Shown one piece after another: positions 1 to 9,863 of a DNA stretch of 64,000 nt. Made by a program: the position numbers and the translations under genes. A model generated the notes under the pieces. The model did not search any database. It was not told the DNA's origin and saw only the letters and a list, made by a program, of their open reading frames with translations. The stretch covers positions 1-64,000 of the forward strand of contig JAXLRH010000001.1 of NCBI GenBank assembly GCA_046331245.1. The letters run 5' to 3'. Each line of letters starts with the position of its first letter. The stretch's first letter is position 1. The stretch is from SSF14 sp046331245. GTDB taxonomy: Bacteria > Actinomycetota > Acidimicrobiia > Acidimicrobiales > Microtrichaceae.

Positions 1-1035
1 TGGCGCGGTGGTGGGGGCGGCGACGGGCACGGGCACGACGGCGACCGTGATCTCGACCACCGCGTTCTCCGGCACCTCGGCCTGCGGGGGCGTGCCCTGC
101 GCGATGACACGGCCTTCGAGCGGATCGCCGGCGGCGACCGGGGAGGTGACCACCCGCACCGTGACACCGGCGACCTTGGCGACCTTCTCCGCCGACGCCT
201 GGTGCAGACCCACGAGGTACGGGACGACCGACGTCGGTTGCGGCCCGGCGACGGTGAGGGACACAGGGGTATCGCGCGGCACCGCAGAGCCCTCTGGTGG
301 GTCGACACCGAAGACCGTGTTCGGCGGCAGGTCGTCGCGGAACACCTTCTTGATCTTGCCGACGGCCAGACCGGCCCGGCCGATGTCGGCGAGCGCCTGC
401 TCGGTGGTCTTGGTCATGACGGCGGGCACGGTCCGGGGCGCCGGCCCGGACGAGACGAGCAATCGGATCACGCCGGCCGACGGCACACGGGCACCCGCCG
501 ACGGGTCGGTGCCGATGACCTCGTTGGGTCGAACGGTCTCGCTGGTCGTCGGAACGACCTCGACCGTGAGCCCGCTCGCCTGCATCGTGGCCACGGCGTC
601 GTTGGCCTGCTGACCCTCCACGTCGGGCACCGACTGGCCGAGCGGACCGTCACTCGCCAGCACCACGACCAGCTCGCCCTGCTCGATCTTCGAGCCGGCC
701 AACGGCTTCTGCCCGATGACCACGCCCTTCGGCTTCTCCTCGTTGGGCTGGAACTGCACCTGCACGGTGAACCCGGCGCGCTCGAGCTGGTCCTGCGCCG
801 CGTGGATGTCGAGCGACTGCACGGCCGGCACCTCGAGTCGCGGCAACTCGATCGACCGGCTTCCCGCCAGGCTGTCGGTGAGTGCCCAGATCGACAGGGC
901 GAGGCCGGCCAGCACGAGCCCCATGATCACGAGGAACTGCGCCGTGGTGCGTTGGGGGTCGACGATCTCGGGCGCGCCGACGGCGGACGCCCGCTCGGGC
1001 AGGTCGACGGATCGGTGGACGGTGGGCGCGGTCAT
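1..1035 (-). CDS. Membrane-anchored PASTA-repeat protein (C-terminus cut by window edge)
   Basis: Reading from the ATG at 1035, the frame stays open to the window edge (345 codons). A short cytoplasmic N-terminus is followed by one hydrophobic helix at about residues 33-52, then about four tandem PASTA repeats with the usual pattern (valine-proline start, glycine-rich turn, 'DP..G..V' ends). PASTA domains bind muropeptides or the glycan outside the cell. There is no kinase domain, so this would be an extracellular sensor or scaffold. A GGGAGG ribosome site sits just upstream. The stop of the preceding PASTA gene is 2 bases away, so it is the last visible gene of the fhaA-to-pknB operon. Function beyond muropeptide binding is inference. 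Confidence 0.8.
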   Translation of the reverse strand, partial: MTAPTVHRSVDLPERASAVGAPEIVDPQRTTAQFLVIMGLVLAGLALSIWALTDSLAGSRSIELPRLEVPAVQSLDIHAAQDQLERAGFTVQVQFQPNEEKPKGVVIGQKPLAGSKIEQGELVVVLASDGPLGQSVPDVEGQQANDAVATMQASGLTVEVVPTTSETVRPNEVIGTDPSAGARVPSAGVIRLLVSSGPAPRTVPAVMTKTTEQALADIGRAGLAVGKIKKVFRDDLPPNTVFGVDPPEGSAVPRDTPVSLTVAGPQPTSVVPYLVGLHQASAEKVAKVAGVTVRVVTSPVAAGDPLEGRVIAQGTPPQAEVPENAVVEITVAVVPVPVAAPTTAP

Positions 1036-1036
1036 G

Positions 1037-2097
1037 TCAGCCTCCCGGGGGCACGACCGGCGGAACGGTCGTCGCGGGTGGGAGCGTGCTCGGCGGCAGC
1101 GTGGGCGGCGGGATGGCGGCGCGGCGGACGGTGATCGTCACGACCTGACCGGGTCGCAGCTGGGTCGCGGGATCGGGGCTCTGCGCGAGCACCACCCCGT
1201 CGAGCGGGTCGGCGACGGCGCCGGTCTGGGTGACCTCGCCGATGATGAGACCGAGCTTGCAGAGCGCATCGGCCGCCGCCGTACGTGGCAGGCCGGCTAC
1301 CTCGGCACGGCCACGGAGGCGGACTGTTCGACACCACCAGGTCTACGGCGGTGTCACGCGGCAGCACCGTGGCGGTCGGTGGGTCGGTGCCGACGATGCC
1401 GTCTTTCGACGAGCGGTTGTCGGCGAGCGTCAGGGTGCCGAGCTGGAACTCCGGCCTTGCCGAGCATGAACGCCGCTCCTCGACGGGCAGGCCGGCGATC
1501 TCGGGGACGGTGCGCGGACGGGTCCGGTGGAGACCTTGTCGGACACGGTCGAACCGGCCGACCAGGTGCCGGCGGCGGGCTTCGCGAGATGATCGTGCCG
1601 ATCGGCACCGTCTCGTCGTTCAGGCGCTCCTCGTCCACGTCGAGGCCGAGGCCGCGAATCTTGCGGATGGCATCGCTGCGGCTCGAGCCGGCGAGTTCCG
1701 GAAGTTGCACGTACGCCGGCCCCCGACTCACGTACACCTTGGCGTAGGAATCACGACGCATCGTCGACGACGCGACCGGCCGCTGGCGAACGACCTTGCC
1801 TCGGTCGACCGTGGAGGAGTGCACGAAGCGCACGTCGCCGTGGAGGCGCCCGCGTTCGAGCTCCACGAGCGCGCGGTCCTGCGTCAGGCCCACGAGTTGC
1901 GGCACCGGCACCTCGAGGAAGCGGCCGGCGAGGATGTCGATGGGATTCAGCGTGGGCGAGAACGCGAACACGATCGCGAAGACGGCCAGCACCGCGAGGG
2001 TGACGGTCGCGGGCAAGGTGCCGGTGCGGCTCGGCAGCCGGCGCTGTGCGCGGCTGATGACGGCAGTCGGGCCGCGGGCCCGATCACCGCCGTTCAC
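1037..2097 (-). pseudogene. PASTA-repeat membrane protein, disrupted by a cluster of frameshifts
   Basis: A GTG start at 2097 overlaps the pknB stop. Residues 1-29 are cytoplasmic, 30-47 form a membrane helix, and PASTA repeats follow. The frame is intact down to about 1580. From 1580 to about 1300 (minus strand) PASTA-like sequence continues but hops between all three frames: pieces starting PAAGT, TVPEIAG, AAFMLG and QLGTLTL, then AEVAGLP, lie in successive different frames. About six single-base changes, mostly missing G or C, would restore one protein of about 350 residues that ends at 1037 in a proline/threonine tail. The conserved residues on both sides of every break suggest sequencing or assembly error, or a very recent lesion. 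Confidence 0.7.
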
Positions 2098-4101
2098 GGC
2101 GCGGTGGTGGTGACGCCGGCCGTGGTGCTGGGCGACACCGTCGTCGTACTGGCCGCGCTCGCCTTACCCACGGTGATGGTCACGCTGGAGCCGGCGTCGA
2201 CCTGGGTGCCCGCCGCCGGATCGGATGCGACGATCAGGCCGTCGTTCGGGTCACCGGCGGGCAGCGACTTGCTCGCGACGACGACCTCGAAGCCCTTGCT
2301 CACGAGCAGCGCACGCGCCGCCTCGAGCGTCTGGCCCTTCACCGCCGGAATCTTCACCTTCTCGGCGCCGCTGGACACGACGAGGTTGATCGTGGACTTC
2401 TTCGGTGCGGTGCCCACCGGATCGGTGCGGATCACCATGTCCTTCGGGACGGTGGGCGAGGCCTCGGTCGTGGTCGTGCCGACGACGAAGCCCTTCTCCT
2501 GGAGTGCCTTCGTCGCGTCGGCCACCGACTTGCCCGTGACGACGGGAACCGTGTCGGAGCCGGGACCGGCCGAGATGCGCAGCACGATCTCGCTGCCGAC
2601 CGGCGCGGGGGTGCCGCCGGCAGGGACGGTCTCGACGGCCATGCCCTCGGCGACGTCGGACTCGAACGGCTCGATCTTGACCGTGAACTTGGCGTCCTGC
2701 AGCGCCTTCGTGGCCGCCGCCTCGTCGAGGTTGGCGACTGGGGGCACGTCTGCTTCCTCGGCGGGGCCGGTGCTGCTCACGAAGATCAGGACGTCCTTGC
2801 CCTTCGGTGAGCTTCGTTGGCGGCGGGCTCTGCTTGAACACCTGCCCGGCGACCTCGGTGTCGGACGCCTCCTCCTTCACCTGCGGGTTGAAGCCCTGGG
2901 CGCGGAGCGCTGTCGTGGCGTCGTCCTGGGTCATGCCGACGACGTTGGTCACGAGCACCTGGTCGGCGTTGGTGCCGTCGTCGTTGAGGCTCGTGACGAG
3001 CCAGAACCCGAGCGCGGCGAGGGCGGCGAGCAGGAGGACGGTGACCGCGACGAACAGGCCGGTGCGGGCCGGTGGCTCCTCTTCGTCGGCAGGCACGGGC
3101 TCGGCGGCCACGGCCGCGGCCGGCGCGACGGTGGTGGGGGTCGGATCGACGGCGACGGCCGGGTTCACGGTGGTGGCGGCCGCTGCCGGCGCCACGGGCG
3201 CGGCGGGAGCGCTCGCGGGCCGAGCCAGCTCCTCCTCGGCGAGCGTCGTCTGCCCGTCGAGGAAGCGACGAAGGTCGGCTCGCAGATCGTCGGCCGAGCG
3301 GTACCGCTGCTCCGGCTTCTTCGCGAGCAGCTTCAGGATGACCGACTCGAGGCCGACGGGGACGCCGGTGACGAACTGCGACGGGCGCGGCGGCCACTCC
3401 TGCACGTGCTTGTAGGCGATCGCGACGGGCGAGTCGCCCACGAACGGCGGGCGTCCGCAGAGCACCTCGTAGAGCACGACGCCGAGGGAGTAGAGGTCGC
3501 TACGCGCGTCCACCTGGAACCCCTGCGCCTGCTCCGGCGAGAAGTAGGTGGCGGTGCCCATGACGGAGCCGGCCTGCGTGAGGTCGTCGGCGGGCGACGA
3601 GAGGGCACGGGCGATGCCGAAGTCGGTCACCTTCGCGACGCCGGACGTGGAGATGAGCACGTTGCCGGGCTTCACGTCGCGGTGCACGACACCGCGCTGG
3701 TGCGCGAACCCGAGCGCGCCGGCCACCTCGAAGATCACCTCGGCGGCACGGCGGGGGTGCAGCGGCCCGGCGTCGCGGACGACCTCGGCGAGCGACTGCC
3801 CTTCCACGTACTCCATGACGATGTAGTAGGTGCCGCTCTCGGTGCCCCAGTCGTAGACGCCGACGATGTTGGGGTGCGAGAGGTTCGCGGCGGCCTGGGC
3901 CTCGCGGCGGAAGCGCTCGACGAACGCCGGATCGGCGGCGAACTCGGGAAACAGGATCTTGACGGCGACGGGACGGTCGAGCGCCTGGTCACGTGCCAGG
4001 AACACCTCGGCCATGCCGCCGCGGGCGAGCCGGCGGTGCACCTCGTACCGGCCGCCGAGAACGACGGGCGCGGGCGTAGCCGAGGGTTCGGAGGAAGTCA
4101 T
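2094..4101 (-). CDS. pknB: Ser/Thr protein kinase PknB with PASTA repeats (one apparent frameshift)
   Basis: Receptor kinase that phosphorylates cell-division and peptidoglycan-synthesis proteins. The kinase domain is complete: glycine loop near residue 26, catalytic Lys48, HRD at 140-142, DFG at 160-162 and an APE-type motif after GTATYFSPEQ. A proline/alanine linker leads to a membrane helix at about 344-368, then four PASTA repeats outside. The frame breaks at a GGG run (2800-2802) near residue 433, in the first PASTA repeat. Removing one G joins the kinase half (to about 2803) to the remaining PASTA repeats, which end at 2094. The gene follows pbpA by about 65 bases, in the classic actinobacterial order fhaA-fhaB-pstP-rodA-pbpA-pknB. 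Confidence 0.93.
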
Positions 4102-4166
4102 GGGAGGCTGAGCCTAGTGAGCGAGGCGCGCCGAACCGTGGCACTGCGGCACGCGGCGAGCGTCGC

Positions 4167-5696
4167 TCATCGGCCGCTCGTGCCGGTCGGAAGCGCCTTC
4201 AACGCGACCTCCAGCACCTTCTTCGCGATGGGCGCCGCGACCTTCCCACCCGTCTGCTCGCTGGCGCCCGGCTGGCCCTGGACGAGCACGGCGACGGCCA
4301 CCTCGGCGGGCTGACCCGCCGGGCCGGCGAAGCCGATCACCCACGCGTGCGACTTGGGCGGGGTGGTGCCGAGCTGGGCCGTGCCGGTCTTGCCGCCCAC
4401 CTCGACACCGCCGATTGCCATGGCCTTGGCCGTGCCCTTGGTGGCCACCTCGACCATGCCCCGCTTCATCACCTCGGCGGTGGTCGGGCTCACGGGGGTC
4501 TTCCACACGGCGGGCTGGTAGGTGTCGACGACCTCACCGTTGCGATCCCGCACCTCGCTCATCACGTGCGGAGTCATCATGGCGCCGCCGTTGCCGATCG
4601 CCCCGGCCACCATGGCCATCTCGAGCGGGGTCGCGGACACGTCGTTCTGGCCGATCGACGCCTGCGCGAGCTGCGGCGTGCCCTCGTAGATGTCGGCGTC
4701 GCCCGGGTTGGCGCCGGCACGGAGCCGCTTGCCGAAGCTCTCGGGGAACACCGACGACACGGCGCCGGGCAGGTCGATGGGTGGCGTGTCGTCGAAGCCG
4801 AAGCGCTTGGCCTGGTCGATCATCGCGTCGGGACCGAGCAGCCGGGAGCCCATCTCGGCGAAGCCGGAGTTGCACGAGACACGCAACAGGTCGAACAGCA
4901 CGCCGCCGCAGGTGGCACCGTCGAAGTTGCCGATCTTCCGAGTCGTCAACGGCGGTTGGTACCCGTTGGCCGGCGGGAAGTTCGGCGTGGTCTCGGTGAC
5001 CTTGCCCGACTCGAGGCCGGCGGACGCGGTGACCACCTTGAACGTCGAGCCCGGGAAGTAGCGGTCGCGGAACGCACGGGCGAGCAGGGGCTTGCCCGGC
5101 GTCTTGTCCAGCCCCTCCTTGAACGCCCGTGCCGCGGTCGCGTCGTTGATGGCCGTGAAGTTCGGGTCGTAGGAGGGATACGACCACATGGCGAGGATCG
5201 CGCCGGTGCGAGGGTCGAGCACGACGACCGACCCGGGCTTCTCGCCGAGCGCGTCCTTCGCCGCCTGCTGCACGTCGGACCGCATCGTGAGCGACACCGT
5301 GCCCACGTTCGGTTCCTCGACGAACGGGTCGATGAACCCGCGGAACCGGAACTCGGTGGTGTTGCCGGAGAGGACGTCGTTGTACTTGCGCTCCACGCCG
5401 TCGGAGCCGAACAGCAGCGAGTACGAGCCGACGCTGTGGGCGAACAGGTTGCCCGACGGGTAGGTGCGTTGGTACCGGTAGCGGCCCTCGCTCGGCACCG
5501 AGTGGGCCACGATGACGCCGTCGGCGGTGACGATGTCGCCGCGTGGCCGGTTGAAGTCGCGCACCACGGTGCGCCCGTTCTCCGGCTTGTTGTTGAGGTC
5601 GCTCGCGTCGATGACCTGCAGCCAGTTGAGCTTGGCGAAGAGGGCCAGGTAGCAGGCCATCAGCCCGATCGCGAGCTTGCGCAGCTGCTTGTTCAC
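4167..5696 (-). CDS. pbpA: Penicillin-binding protein 2, class B transpeptidase PbpA
   Basis: Class B transpeptidase that cross-links peptidoglycan with its SEDS partner RodA. It is 509 residues long, with an uncleaved N-terminal membrane helix at about 8-27. A PBP dimerisation region follows, then the transpeptidase fold with the nucleophile motif STFK at 217-220, an SCN motif near 286 and KTGTAQ near 435. The ATG overlaps the rodA stop by four bases (ATGA), so translation is likely coupled. The length fits actinobacterial PbpA (about 490 residues). Confidence 0.95.
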   Translation of the reverse strand: MNKQLRKLAIGLMACYLALFAKLNWLQVIDASDLNNKPENGRTVVRDFNRPRGDIVTADGVIVAHSVPSEGRYRYQRTYPSGNLFAHSVGSYSLLFGSDGVERKYNDVLSGNTTEFRFRGFIDPFVEEPNVGTVSLTMRSDVQQAAKDALGEKPGSVVVLDPRTGAILAMWSYPSYDPNFTAINDATAARAFKEGLDKTPGKPLLARAFRDRYFPGSTFKVVTASAGLESGKVTETTPNFPPANGYQPPLTTRKIGNFDGATCGGVLFDLLRVSCNSGFAEMGSRLLGPDAMIDQAKRFGFDDTPPIDLPGAVSSVFPESFGKRLRAGANPGDADIYEGTPQLAQASIGQNDVSATPLEMAMVAGAIGNGGAMMTPHVMSEVRDRNGEVVDTYQPAVWKTPVSPTTAEVMKRGMVEVATKGTAKAMAIGGVEVGGKTGTAQLGTTPPKSHAWVIGFAGPAGQPAEVAVAVLVQGQPGASEQTGGKVAAPIAKKVLEVALKALPTGTSGR

Positions 5697-7042
5697 GCCG
5701 GCACCGAGATGACCGTGGTGAGGTCCTGCGAGCGGTCGCCGGCGCGCTCGAGCTCGCGGGTGGCGGACTCGTCGGACAGGCGCACCAGCAGGGCGACGAG
5801 CACCCAGTTGCTGATGAGCGACGAGCCGCCGTAGCTCACGAACGGCAGCGTGAGGCCGGTGAGCGGGAGCAGCCGGGTGACGCCCGCCATGATGATGAAC
5901 GACTGCACGCCGACGAGGGTGGTGAGGCCCGCCGCCAGCAGCTTCGAGAACGGGTCGGTGCTCTGCATCGCCACGCGCAGGCCGCTGCCGACGAGCAGCA
6001 GGTAGAGCACGAGCACGGCGGTCGCGCCGAGGAGGCCGAGTTCCTCACCGATGATGGCGAAGATGAAATCGCTCTCGGCGATGGGCACGCGGTTGGCGAG
6101 CCCGAGGCCCAGGCCGGTGCCGGCGACGCCACCCCAGGCGAACGCATAGGTCGACTGGATGATCTGGTAGCCCTTGCCCTGCGCGTCCTGCCAGGGGTTG
6201 ATCCACATGGCGACGCGGGCCTGGACGTGACTGAAGAGGGTCCAGCTCAGGTAGGCGCCGCCGGCGAACAGGCCCATGCCCACGGCCAGGTAGGACGCGC
6301 GCTCGGTGGCGATCCAGAGCACCACCATGAAGAGCATGAAGAAGAGGAGTGCCGACCCGAGGTCCTTCTGGAACATCATCACGACGAGGGAGAAGCCCCA
6401 GGCCACGATGACCGGGAGCAGGTGCTTGGGATCGGGCGTCATGAACGGCCCGATCTTGAAGGTCGCGGTGCCGAGGAGCTCACGCCGCTCGACGAGGTAG
6501 GCGGCGAAGAAGATGGCCAGCGCGATCTTCGCGAACTCGCCCGGCTGGAAGTTCACGAGCCCGAGGCGCACCCAGATGCGCGCGCCGTTGATGCGCACCC
6601 CGAGGCCGGGCAGCAGCGGCAGCACGAGCAGCACCACACCGGCGAGGCCGACGGTGTACCGCACCCGTTCGAGCGTGCGTACGCGCTTCACCACGGCGAG
6701 CGTGACGATGAAGCCGATCACGCCGACGGCCGTCCACCCCGCCTGCTGCGCGGCGAGCTTCTCGTTGAGGCGCGCGATGAACACGTAGCCGATGCCGTTG
6801 AGCATCACGGCGAGCGGCACGATGAGCGGGTCGGCGCGGGGGGCGAGCTTGCGCACGCCGAGGTGCGCGAAGCCGAACAGCACGAACACGGCGACGATGA
6901 ACGGCACCAGGTTCGCCGGGATCGCCTTCGATCGTCCGAGGCTCACCAGCACGAACGCGACGCCGATGATCAGCCCCACGAGGGCCAGCAGGCCCGCCTC
7001 GGTGGCGCGGGGATTGCGCGCCGACCGCGCCTGCTTCGTCAT
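5693..7042 (-). CDS. rodA: SEDS-family peptidoglycan glycosyltransferase RodA/FtsW
   Basis: Polytopic membrane enzyme that polymerises lipid II into glycan strands. About ten hydrophobic helices can be counted, with the SEDS signatures: the conserved 'NFQPGEFAK' stretch, 'QKDLGSALLFF', and the C-terminal 'LPFVSYGGSSL'. The start is the ATG at 7042, which overlaps the pstP stop. A longer in-frame reading extends to 7834, but that extra part lies antisense-like inside pstP and has no membrane character. It is 449 residues long. Paired with pbpA directly downstream, it is the RodA-type member rather than divisome FtsW; FtsW is normally in the dcw cluster, which is not in this window. Confidence 0.93.
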   Translation of the reverse strand: MTKQARSARNPRATEAGLLALVGLIIGVAFVLVSLGRSKAIPANLVPFIVAVFVLFGFAHLGVRKLAPRADPLIVPLAVMLNGIGYVFIARLNEKLAAQQAGWTAVGVIGFIVTLAVVKRVRTLERVRYTVGLAGVVLLVLPLLPGLGVRINGARIWVRLGLVNFQPGEFAKIALAIFFAAYLVERRELLGTATFKIGPFMTPDPKHLLPVIVAWGFSLVVMMFQKDLGSALLFFMLFMVVLWIATERASYLAVGMGLFAGGAYLSWTLFSHVQARVAMWINPWQDAQGKGYQIIQSTYAFAWGGVAGTGLGLGLANRVPIAESDFIFAIIGEELGLLGATAVLVLYLLLVGSGLRVAMQSTDPFSKLLAAGLTTLVGVQSFIIMAGVTRLLPLTGLTLPFVSYGGSSLISNWVLVALLVRLSDESATRELERAGDRSQDLTTVISVPA

Positions 7043-8337
7043 CCGGTGACCGGCGGCGCCACCACGGTGGTGACCACACTCGTGTCGGGCACGACCGTCG
7101 TGGTCGGTGGCACCGTGGTCGTCGTCGTCGAGGTGGTCGTCGTCGTGGCCGGCCGCAGGTGATCGACGTAGTAGGTCGCCGCGTTCTTCGTGAGGCCCTC
7201 GTAGCCCTTGCGGATGCGGGCGCGGTCGGTGGCGTCGAGATCGGCGACGACGATGTCGGTGGTGCGGAACAGGCGGGGCGTGATCCACAGCGTCTTCTCC
7301 GCCGGGCCGTGGTTGATGGCCACGTTGCCGCCGCGATCGACGACGGAGTAGTTGCGCCGGTAGTAGAGGTCGACCGAGCCGAGCGCGACGGCGAACACCA
7401 GCACGATGGCCAGCAGGAACGCGACGGTGCGCCAGCTGACGCGACGGCGCTCGCGTGGAGCGGCCGTCTCTGCGGCCGCCGCCGGAGCACTCTCGGTGGG
7501 CGCGGCGAGCGACGGCTGGTCGAGCGAGGTCTCGTCGATGTCGGCAGCCGTCGTGCGCTTGACGATGCCACCGTCGATGGGGCGGCCCACCACGTCGTCG
7601 ACGTCGGCAGCCACGGGTGCCGTGGACTCGTCGACGTCGGACACGTCGACCACGACGCACGAGATGTTGTCGCGTCCGCCGCCGGCGTTCGCCTCCTCGA
7701 CGAGTCGGCCGGCCGCCTCGACGGGATCGGCGAGCTGCGTGAGGAGTTCCTCGATGCGGGCGTCGCTCACCTCGTTGAACAGGCCGTCGCTGCAGAGGAG
7801 GAAGCGGTCGCCGTTGCGCACCGGCACCTCCCACCCGTCGACGTCGATCAACTGCTCGATGCCGAGCGCCCGCGTGAGGACGTTCCGCTGCGGGTGCACG
7901 TCGGCCTGGGCTCGGGTGAGTCGACCGTCCCGCACGAGCGACTCCACGAAGCTGTGGTCCTCCGACACCTGCGAGAGCGCGCCGGCGCGGTGGAGGTACA
8001 CGCGGGAGTCGCCCACGTTCACGACGGCGACCCGGTGATCATCGAGCGGCGCAACCGCGCAGAGCGTGGTGCCCATGCCCGTGAGCTCGGGAGAGGTGCG
8101 GGCGTGCTCGAACACGTCGCGGTTCGCCGCCTGCACAGCCGTCATGAGCGCCTCGAGCGTGCGTTCGCCCGCCGACGCCTCGAACGCCGCCAGCGCTCGG
8201 GCCGACGCGACCTCTCCACCGCGATGCCCGCCCATGCCGTCGGCGACCGCGAACAGGTCGGTCGCGACGAGCACGCTGTCCTCGTTGAGCGAGCGGAGCT
8301 GGCCGACGTCGGTGGCCGAACCCACCGTGAGGCGCAT
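7039..8337 (-). CDS. pstP: PP2C-family Ser/Thr protein phosphatase PstP
   Basis: Metal-dependent phosphatase that reverses PknB-type phosphorylation. The PPM/PP2C domain fills about residues 1-240: 'EDS', 'ADGMGGH', 'VNVGDSR', 'CSDGLFNEV' and 'GGRDNIS' supply the metal-binding aspartates. A linker leads to a membrane helix at about 303-322 and a C-terminal extracytoplasmic segment of about 110 residues that ends in threonine-rich sequence. The length (432) is below that of mycobacterial PstP (about 510). The stop overlaps the rodA ATG, and its own ATG overlaps the fhaB stop. Confidence 0.94.
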   Translation of the reverse strand: MRLTVGSATDVGQLRSLNEDSVLVATDLFAVADGMGGHRGGEVASARALAAFEASAGERTLEALMTAVQAANRDVFEHARTSPELTGMGTTLCAVAPLDDHRVAVVNVGDSRVYLHRAGALSQVSEDHSFVESLVRDGRLTRAQADVHPQRNVLTRALGIEQLIDVDGWEVPVRNGDRFLLCSDGLFNEVSDARIEELLTQLADPVEAAGRLVEEANAGGGRDNISCVVVDVSDVDESTAPVAADVDDVVGRPIDGGIVKRTTAADIDETSLDQPSLAAPTESAPAAAAETAAPRERRRVSWRTVAFLLAIVLVFAVALGSVDLYYRRNYSVVDRGGNVAINHGPAEKTLWITPRLFRTTDIVVADLDATDRARIRKGYEGLTKNAATYYVDHLRPATTTTTSTTTTTVPPTTTVVPDTSVVTTVVAPPVTG

Positions 8338-8882
8338 CAGCGCACCTCCAGAACCACGTTGCCCACCTCGACGCGGTCACCGCAGTGCAGGCAAGCGATC
8401 TGCGCGACCTTGGCGCGGTTCACATACGTGCCGTTCGTCGAGTTGAGGTCGGCGACCACCCAGCCGCCGTCACGCACCTCGAACGCCGCGTGGCGCTGCG
8501 AGAGGAACGTGTCGTCCAGCACGATGCTCGCTGCCTCGCCGCGACCGATCGTCATGCCGTCGACCAGGGGGTACTCGATGCCGGCGAGCTGGGGCGGATC
8601 GACCGCGACGAGCACCGTCGGGCGCACCTCGACCTCGGGTGGCGGTGGAGCGACGTGGGGTGCCGTCACCACGGGAGCCGCAGGATCGACCACCGGCGGC
8701 GCCACCTTCACGCGCTTCGACCGCGACGCCTTCGCGGGACGGCCCGGCGTGGGGAGCTTCGTGGGCGCCGCACCGGCCGGGGCGTTCACCTCGGTCCAGA
8801 CGGCGCGCAGCACACGGAAGAAGAAGAGGTAGAGCAGCACCAGGAAGCACAGCTTGAAGATCGTGAGCAGCTCGTCGGGCAC
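8337..8882 (-). CDS. fhaB: FHA-domain protein FhaB (FipA-like)
   Basis: Small phosphothreonine-binding protein of the cell-wall kinase circuit. It has an N-terminal membrane helix (about 7-27), a proline-rich linker, and a C-terminal FHA domain at about 90-181. The binding loops are recognisable: 'IGRGEAASI', 'SQRHAAF' and 'DLNSTNGTYVN'. The start is a GTG at 8882. It lies between fhaA and pstP, as in other actinobacteria. Confidence 0.92.
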   Translation of the reverse strand: MPDELLTIFKLCFLVLLYLFFFRVLRAVWTEVNAPAGAAPTKLPTPGRPAKASRSKRVKVAPPVVDPAAPVVTAPHVAPPPPEVEVRPTVLVAVDPPQLAGIEYPLVDGMTIGRGEAASIVLDDTFLSQRHAAFEVRDGGWVVADLNSTNGTYVNRAKVAQIACLHCGDRVEVGNVVLEVR

Positions 8883-8891
8883 GGGGCGTGA

Positions 8892-9551
8892 TCAGTCCTT
8901 CTCGAATCGGATGACCGTGGCCCCGAACTGGATCTCGTCGCCGTGGTTCAAGGCCTGCTCACCCACCAGTCGCCCGTTGACCTTCGTGCCGTTGGTCGAC
9001 GCCAGGTCGACGACGACGAAGCCCCCGAGCGCCGGGCGTACCTCCGCGTGACGGCGGGACGCGTTGGCGTCGCCGAGCACGATGTCGCTGTCGGACTGAC
9101 GACCGATCGTGACCACCGCATCGCTCAGCGGAACCCGCACGCCGGTGGGCAGCACGAGGGCCGCAATCGCCTGGCCGGGTGCCGGCTGACGGAAGCGGGC
9201 GTCGATCGTGACGACGCCCGGGCGCTGCTGGTCGTCGACCTCGAAGTACACCTCGACGGGGCCGGCGAACCGGTAGTGCTCGTCCAGCGCATGGGCCTTC
9301 GCCAGCGCGACGAGCTCGTCCGCGAGCGCCTCCTCCATGTCGGCGAGCTGCTCGAAATCGGCGCCGGCCAGCACGAGCGTGAAGGCGTTCGGGGCCATCG
9401 TGGCGCCACTCACCGCGACCGTGCGGTGCACGTCCATCTCCCGCACGAGCTTGCGACCGAGCTCCACCGGCCGGACGCCGCTGCGGAACACGCGACCGAA
9501 CACACCCTCGACGCCTCGCTCCAGCCGGCGCTCGAAATCGGAGAGACCCAC
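8892..9551 (-). CDS. fhaA: DUF3662 and FHA-domain protein FhaA
   Basis: Adaptor that binds phosphorylated partners of the peptidoglycan machinery. Residues 1-115 form the DUF3662 domain (begins with the typical 'LSDFERRLERGVEG'). The FHA domain at about 130-219 has 'IGRQSDSDIVL', 'SRRHAEV' and 'DLASTNGTKVNG'. At 219 residues it is compact: the long low-complexity linker of mycobacterial FhaA (527 residues) is almost absent. It starts at GTG 9551 and is the first gene of the leftward operon, with a tRNA-Leu gene about 100 bases upstream on the other strand. Confidence 0.93.
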   Translation of the reverse strand: MGLSDFERRLERGVEGVFGRVFRSGVRPVELGRKLVREMDVHRTVAVSGATMAPNAFTLVLAGADFEQLADMEEALADELVALAKAHALDEHYRFAGPVEVYFEVDDQQRPGVVTIDARFRQPAPGQAIAALVLPTGVRVPLSDAVVTIGRQSDSDIVLGDANASRRHAEVRPALGGFVVVDLASTNGTKVNGRLVGEQALNHGDEIQFGATVIRFEKD

Positions 9552-9648
9552 GCGCCGCAGGCTATCGGTCGCGCTGCGGTCGGTTGCTGCAGAACCCGGT
9601 TGATCGTCACCCTCCGCGTTCGGCTATCGTCGTGGCGCTTCACTTCAC

Positions 9649-9732
<84 letters not shown>

Positions 9733-9863
9733 CTCCAGGGGTACGTGACGGCATTCGTTCACCCGGGACCCAGGCTCGGGATCGGGCCCGCGCCAACTCG
9801 GCGCCCGCGACCGGGGCGCCGCGACGCGTTGCATTCCCCTCGATCTGCTAGCAGAATGCAAGC

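Noticed and set aside
1285..4314. A long open frame on the plus strand of about 1000 codons
   Set aside because: It lies antisense to pknB and the PASTA genes, has Arg/His-rich repetitive sequence and no known domain. Open antisense frames are expected at this GC content.
4347..5834. Long plus-strand frame opposite pbpA
   Set aside because: Shadow of pbpA: codon positions mirror the real gene and the protein is low-complexity.
9733..9863. Possible attachment site at the tRNA-Leu 3' end
   Set aside because: No integrase and no repeat of the tRNA end was seen within the window.
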